Shown piece after piece: positions 59,893 to 64,000 of a DNA stretch of 64,000 nucleotides. This stretch comes from Verrucomicrobiaceae bacterium UBA7681 (GTDB lineage: Bacteria > Verrucomicrobiota > Verrucomicrobiia > Verrucomicrobiales > Verrucomicrobiaceae), in assembly GCA_002482965.1 (NCBI GenBank), contig DLGZ01000050.1, forward strand, positions 7,434 to 71,433, in the 5' to 3' direction. Both the position numbers and the translations under genes were made by a program. Under the pieces are notes generated by a model that was not told the DNA's origin, did not search any database, and saw only the letters and a list, made by a program, of their open reading frames with translations. The first letter of the stretch is position 1, and the number at the start of each line of letters is the position of its first letter.

Positions 59893-62442
59893 CTACTTCA
59901 CCATCAAATAATGCCGCGTCTTGCCATGCCTCTGCTTGTTCGTCAGCGGCGGCAGGTCGAGGTGGAAGAAGTGGCGCAGGGTCTTGGTGTGGTGCTTGAG
60001 CGTCTGCTTCGCAGCTTCCTTCAGCTCCTTCCAGCGTCGCCACGGATGATCAGGCGCATGGGAAACATGGCGCAGGAGGCTGAGCCATTCGACGTAGGCG
60101 CGTGAGATGTCCCCTTCCGCAATGCCTGCTTTCAAATCCTGCGCTCCAGGCTGCTCGGGATGCAGCATGGCATCGAGCAGTTCCGCAGCACCTTCGCCAT
60201 AGTCATCAGGCAGACCATTCTCGAGATAGCCGTGATGATTCACGAAACCGTAGGTGCCACGACACACCGCCGCGAGGCGTTCGGACCCGCAATTGAGTGG
60301 CAGATCAAACTTGGAGCCGCTGCGCAGATTCGCCATGTGATGCACGAGGTCGTCTGCGGGATAGCTTTCATCTTCGAGCGCCGCCACAATCGCCAAGCCC
60401 TCGCCGTGCTGGAAGAAGCTGAAGATTTCACCGCGCCGCGTAGGGACTCCATCGGCATCGATCAGGCCAAGCGTGCGCCATGCATGAATGGGTGATCCAC
60501 CGCGCGGCTCGCGGTCGGTCGTGGCGGTTTCGGCCATGTGAACTCCGGTTTCGTTCTTCACCACAATGCTGCGTCCCTGCGGCGCGAAGAGCAGCCTGCC
60601 ATGGCCGTCCTCGTAAGCCATCACCTCGATGGGAGCGAGATCGAAGCAGGCGAAGACCAGATTCTCCTTCGTGATGGTGCCGATGAACTCTGGCGCGACA
60701 TCCTTGATGACGTCTTCTCCATTCGCGAGGATCGCGTTCGCGAGTTCACCCGCATGCAGCACGGTGATTTCCTCCAGCGGTACTGTTTCCAAAGTGCGCG
60801 GCACTTTGAGCAGGCGACGGATCGACTTCGTCGGCTTCACGTCATCCCCAACCGGCGTGCCGAGGCTGATTTCGACTCCGTAGGTCACTTCTTTTTCACG
60901 GCGTATTTTCCCCACGCGGCCGATGCCATGCGCAAACCTCGCGGCGAAAGCCGGAACCGTCAGCACGGCATGCACACGGCTCAAAGGCACGCGTTGCAGC
61001 GCATGGCGGTGCCTTCGCTCCCATTCCCCTTGCGAGTTCAAAACCTGCTTTTCCGTGGCTTCCAGTCCGAAAAGTGCCTTCGCATTTTCATGCTGCGGAT
61101 GCACCACATTCGGCTCCAGTTCCTCCAGCCCGAGCAGCGGTGGTACTTTGGCAAACAACCTTCCGGCAAAGCGTGTCGCGGCCTCGAAAGGATTCTCCTC
61201 CCGCAGCGCGGCGTGCTTCATCACGCGCAAGAAGATCGGCCATGCCAGCAGGGTGCTGCGGTGCAATCGCGCAGGTCGCGCATCAAAGATGGAAGGACTG
61301 TCGCGACTGGTGATGACATGGCCCTTGTCATCGAGCCCACGCCTTCCGGCGCGGCCATACATCTGCAGCAGCTCATCTGGCGCGAGTTTGTGCTCGCTCT
61401 TGCCATCGTGAAACGTCGTGCCAGCCACATGCACACTGCGCACGGAGAAATTGATGCCCGCCGCGAGTCCCATCGTCGCTGCAATGACGCGGAGTTGCCC
61501 CGCTTTCGCCAGCGGCTCAATCACCCCCGCTCGCGCGCCATATGACAGTCCGCTGTGATGAAAGGCCACGCGCTTCTCCAGTAGCGTGGCTAGGTCCTTG
61601 CCACACACGGCACGCTGCTCTGCGGTGAGATCCAGCGGATCACCCATCGGCAGATCGGCCGCGAGTCTGCGCGCAATCGACTCCGCTTCCTTGCGGCGCG
61701 GTGCGAAGATCAGCAAAGGCGCGAGATCGGCGATCATCACCGCAGCGGCGAAGCGCGGCCAGTAATTCTCAAACTGCCGCTGCCGCTGTGGCAGCGTCTC
61801 CATCGGCACTTCCTCAAGCGGCACAGGCCGTTCACGTGTCATGACCACTTCCGCTTTGCGTCCCAGACTCACCAGCCACGCCGCCACATCTTCGGGGTTC
61901 GCCACCGAGCCGCTCAGCAGCAGCAGACGCGTCTCATTGGGAGCCAGGGCGATGGCGGCTTCGTAGTTCGCACCACGGGAATGGTCCGAGATCATCTGAT
62001 ACTCGTCGATCACCAGCATTGCCGGACCTTCGCCGCGCACGAGACGCTCGATCTGCGTCTCCAGCGTGGCCACCACGACAGGCGCGTCCACATTCTCCGC
62101 GATGTCACCCGTGGCGATGCCCACATTCCACTTCGCCTCCTTCCATTCCGCGTACTTGTCATTCGCCAGCGCACGTGTCGGCACCGTGTAGATCGCCTGC
62201 CCCTGCAAATGGCGTCCCTGATGCAGCAGCTCAAAAATGTAGGTCTTCCCTGCCCCCGTCGGCGCACTGACGACCACGTCACAGCCAGAACGCAGCAGAT
62301 TCACCGCCTGGTGCTGCCAGGGATCGGGGAGTTTGAGTTGATTGAGAGAGGGGAGCACAGAGTTGAGGCTAGACGTGGCAATGTCTGCACCTAGAATCAA
62401 TGCATGATCTGCACAGGATTCAGAAAGTTTTTGCCCCAGCAT
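59893..62442 (-). CDS. Ski2-like superfamily II helicase
   Basis: The 849-residue protein has an N-terminal helicase core: Walker A SAPTGAGKTYIF (59-70), VPTRALANDKYAEW (Ia), Walker B variant DEYQ (146-149), GSVANPEDVAAW (III), and motif VI MYGRAGRRGLDDKGHVI (about 368). The remaining ~430 residues are unique to this type (LRHVSHAPDHPWRRWKEL at the C-terminal end). Ski2-like enzymes unwind RNA or DNA; no partner is visible. The start is uncertain: ATG 62442 lies only about 10 bases from the divergent lipoprotein start, so a later in-frame start may be used. It overlaps nothing downstream (3 bases to the PanE gene). Confidence 0.88.
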   Translation of the reverse strand: MLGQKLSESCADHALILGADIATSSLNSVLPSLNQLKLPDPWQHQAVNLLRSGCDVVVSAPTGAGKTYIFELLHQGRHLQGQAIYTVPTRALANDKYAEWKEAKWNVGIATGDIAENVDAPVVVATLETQIERLVRGEGPAMLVIDEYQMISDHSRGANYEAAIALAPNETRLLLLSGSVANPEDVAAWLVSLGRKAEVVMTRERPVPLEEVPMETLPQRQRQFENYWPRFAAAVMIADLAPLLIFAPRRKEAESIARRLAADLPMGDPLDLTAEQRAVCGKDLATLLEKRVAFHHSGLSYGARAGVIEPLAKAGQLRVIAATMGLAAGINFSVRSVHVAGTTFHDGKSEHKLAPDELLQMYGRAGRRGLDDKGHVITSRDSPSIFDARPARLHRSTLLAWPIFLRVMKHAALREENPFEAATRFAGRLFAKVPPLLGLEELEPNVVHPQHENAKALFGLEATEKQVLNSQGEWERRHRHALQRVPLSRVHAVLTVPAFAARFAHGIGRVGKIRREKEVTYGVEISLGTPVGDDVKPTKSIRRLLKVPRTLETVPLEEITVLHAGELANAILANGEDVIKDVAPEFIGTITKENLVFACFDLAPIEVMAYEDGHGRLLFAPQGRSIVVKNETGVHMAETATTDREPRGGSPIHAWRTLGLIDADGVPTRRGEIFSFFQHGEGLAIVAALEDESYPADDLVHHMANLRSGSKFDLPLNCGSERLAAVCRGTYGFVNHHGYLENGLPDDYGEGAAELLDAMLHPEQPGAQDLKAGIAEGDISRAYVEWLSLLRHVSHAPDHPWRRWKELKEAAKQTLKHHTKTLRHFFHLDLPPLTNKQRHGKTRHYLMVK

Positions 62443-62451
62443 GGCTTACGC

Positions 62452-63033
62452 ATGTCCATCCTGGCTGGACTCGCCTTGGTTCTCGCCGGGTGCAACTACG
62501 GAAGCATGATCGTCAGCAGCTATGACGGCATCACCGGCAAGTCCAGCACGACCGTGTACTCGAAGTATTACGACAACGGCGTCTGGCTCCTGAAAGACAA
62601 GCTTGGCATCGTGGTCGTGGTGGATCATGAGAAAAAGCAGATCCCCATCGCTCACGGCATGGTGCAGTCGATAGGAGCGCTTGGGCCGGGGGATTCCGTT
62701 GCCTCAGGCAAAGTGTCGGTCGTTCTTTGGAACTTCGACTCCGTGCCGCATCAGGTGAAGTTCAAACGCTTGCTCACTCGCGGCGGCGAGCTAGATTTTC
62801 AGAATCAGGTGATTACCGCAGTTCCGCATGAACAGATTGAAACAGAGGTCGGCGTCATTCCGATCTTCAACTACGGCAAATCTGTCCAGATGACTCTGGA
62901 GCTCGAGGTTGCAGGAAAACCTCGTCGCATCGAACTCGAACTGCCGCGACGCACGCTGCAGCAATTGAAGCAGTATTTTTCCCCTGGCTCTGTCCGCCCA
63001 TATCCATGGGGCGGACGCAGCGTCAAGGGGTGA
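62452..63033 (+). CDS. Putative lipoprotein, unknown
   Basis: From ATG 62452 the product has 193 residues with a short lipoprotein signal (MSILAGLALVLAGC, Cys14). The periplasmic domain is beta-rich (SSTTVYSKYYDNGVWLLKDKLGIVVVVDHEKKQIP, HQVKFKRLLTRGG, VGVIPIFNYGKSVQMTLELEV), like a small beta-sandwich. No family recognised. An in-frame ATG at 62404 would extend it by 16 residues into the helicase start and is less likely. Its 3' end overlaps the HD gene by 11 bases. Confidence 0.65.
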   Translation: MSILAGLALVLAGCNYGSMIVSSYDGITGKSSTTVYSKYYDNGVWLLKDKLGIVVVVDHEKKQIPIAHGMVQSIGALGPGDSVASGKVSVVLWNFDSVPHQVKFKRLLTRGGELDFQNQVITAVPHEQIETEVGVIPIFNYGKSVQMTLELEVAGKPRRIELELPRRTLQQLKQYFSPGSVRPYPWGGRSVKG

Positions 63034-63670
63034 AGGGCTTCACTGAATCGATCAACGAGCGCACATTCTCCCGCGCCCGCGCTTCAAACCGTTCACGTGC
63101 CCATGCGGTGAGGTAGATCTTCTCGCGCTTCAAAAAATCCATCAGGATTTCCCCGCGCTTCTCCACATACACCTCTTCCGGCACCCACGCGTACTCCTGG
63201 CGAATCTGCCGCTCATACTCCAGCACACGCTCCATCGGCTGTGCAAAGATCGCGAGATCGATGTCGATGATCCACGCATCATCCGCGCCATCTCCCGGCT
63301 GGTGCGCCTTCGTCAGCAGGATGAGCCGTGCCACCTCGCGAGCCATCTCACTCTCGCCGAGCGCTTCCACGGCCATCTGCGCACTAAGCGCCTCGTTCTC
63401 GCTGCCCTGAGGGTCATACACCGCATCGTGAAACCACAAGGCCATCTCGATGAGATCCGGCTTCGCGATCAAACCGCTCGCCTTGGCCTCGTTCAAAGTG
63501 AGCAGACATTCCTCCAGATGCTGCAGTGTGTGGTACGCACGCTGCGGCTCGGAGTAAGCGATGATCAGTCGTTCATGCCACGCAACACCATCTCCGGGAA
63601 AGTCAGACCGCTGGCAGAGAGACAGCCAGTTTTCCAAATGGGTTCTACGGCGGGTGCTGTGGATGAGCAT
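63023..63670 (-). CDS. HD-domain phosphohydrolase family protein
   Basis: From ATG 63670 the product has 215 residues. The motifs YHTLQHLEECLLTL (first His) and ALWFHDAVYDPQGSENEALSAQMA (His-Asp pair) and DIDLAIFAQP (late Asp) match the predicted metal-dependent HD superfamily phosphohydrolases of unknown substrate (the NMDAR-associated-like group). A start 66 bases earlier (63736) is possible. It converges with the lipoprotein gene and is divergent from cysE. Confidence 0.82.
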   Translation of the reverse strand: MLIHSTRRRTHLENWLSLCQRSDFPGDGVAWHERLIIAYSEPQRAYHTLQHLEECLLTLNEAKASGLIAKPDLIEMALWFHDAVYDPQGSENEALSAQMAVEALGESEMAREVARLILLTKAHQPGDGADDAWIIDIDLAIFAQPMERVLEYERQIRQEYAWVPEEVYVEKRGEILMDFLKREKIYLTAWARERFEARARENVRSLIDSVKPFTP

Positions 63671-63805
63671 GGGATATACGTCTGGGACGCCCGTGACGAT
63701 GTGTGATTCAGCTTCGATTGCCAGATGAACCTGCATTTCGCGAAGTTATTCACAACAATCAGCTCACCCCCGCGCTTGAATCCAAGTCGCAGCACGGTAT
63801 CGCTG

Positions 63806-64000
63806 ATGCACATGGATTGCCGCCAAAATGAAATCGTCTCCAGCCTGATGTCCTCGTATCACGAGGTGGGCGGGATCAACCACGTCGATTGCGGCAATCT
63901 GCCCTCGAAGCGCGCCATCGCCACGCTGTGCGAAGATCTGCTGCACCTGCTCTTTCCCGGCTTCTTTTCAGATGAAGCGGTGTCTTCCCAGGAGCTGGAA
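63806..64000 (+). CDS. cysE: Serine O-acetyltransferase, N-terminal part (cut by window edge)
   Basis: Only 65 residues are visible. Segment NLPSKRAIATLCEDLLHLLFPGFF (residues about 31-54) is the N-terminal helical domain of the EpsC/CysE-type serine acetyltransferases, which make O-acetylserine for cysteine synthesis. The hexapeptide-repeat catalytic part would lie beyond the window. The start may be ATG 63806 or 63812; neither has a clear ribosome site. Confidence 0.78.
   Translation, partial: MHMDCRQNEIVSSLMSSYHEVGGINHVDCGNLPSKRAIATLCEDLLHLLFPGFFSDEAVSSQELE

Overview
The window reads as a chromosomal segment of a GC-rich (about 60%) Gram-negative bacterium of the Verrucomicrobiota, most likely Verrucomicrobiaceae (Prosthecobacter-like). 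The reasons are: a PVC-type propeller/HEAT/cytochrome c protein (39098-41827), a Planctomycete-type cytochrome lipoprotein (48358-48783), a sulfatase, a Tat/Sec-exported Gfo/Idh/MocA oxidoreductase, lipoproteins with Ser-Cys lipoboxes, and LPS genes (LptF/G-type permease, an acyltransferase-heptosyltransferase fusion). The taxonomic call is inference from gene content. No tRNA, rRNA, CRISPR array, IS element or prophage was recognised. No gene-free stretch exceeds 300 bases; the longest is the 269-base dnaK leader at 4581-4849.

Layout. 1-4849: groEL (partial), groES, two small genes and dnaK, all leftward. 4850-8880: a polysaccharide export protein, a small secreted protein, nuoB-nuoC and a BamB-like propeller. 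9007-12138: LptF/G permease, an acidic-tailed protein and pyrE. 12194-18467: a run of small rightward genes for lipoproteins, membrane proteins and secreted proteins, mostly unrecognised, plus a diiron protein and a relic of a duplicated sialidase-like gene. 18548-23725: leftward sialidase-like, DUF2059, a 750-residue protein and a DUF3142-type lipoprotein.

23758-39053 is the most distinctive block and reads as one redox/metal module. In its centre are two rightward, homologous CydA-like membrane subunits, each with a c-type haem domain at its C terminus. They are followed directly by a RegB/RegA (PrrBA/ActSR) redox two-component pair. Three near-palindromic sites of the type TGyGGCAAATyGCCrCA lie before the oxidase genes and before regB. 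On either side are leftward metal-handling genes: two TonB-dependent receptors, PepSY, HMA and SCO1/SenC proteins, four c-type cytochromes (two in tandem duplication, one small, one PVC-type), and three paralogues of a small membrane protein with a Cys-x-Leu-Cys motif. My reading is copper/haem supply for a respiratory chain under redox control.

39098-49206: PVC cytochrome protein, ExbD, orphan NarL-type regulator, sulfatase, lipid A acyltransferase-heptosyltransferase fusion, 2-hydroxyacid dehydrogenase, cytochrome lipoprotein and a group II truncated haemoglobin. 49402-64000: exported MsrA, Wzz-like protein, DUF2157 and GDYXXLXY pair, a large unrecognised enzyme, Gfo/Idh/MocA protein, bioB, SMI1/KNR4, purine nucleoside phosphorylase carrying an in-frame palindromic insertion, PanE-like reductase, Ski2-type helicase, lipoprotein, HD hydrolase and the start of a serine acetyltransferase.

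Several dispersed palindromic elements stand out: a 43-base direct repeat with a perfect operator-like palindrome (5832, 6331), a double-hairpin repeat between convergent genes (43244, 55057), an 89-base inverted repeat before the globin gene, and a 57-base element inside the phosphorylase gene.
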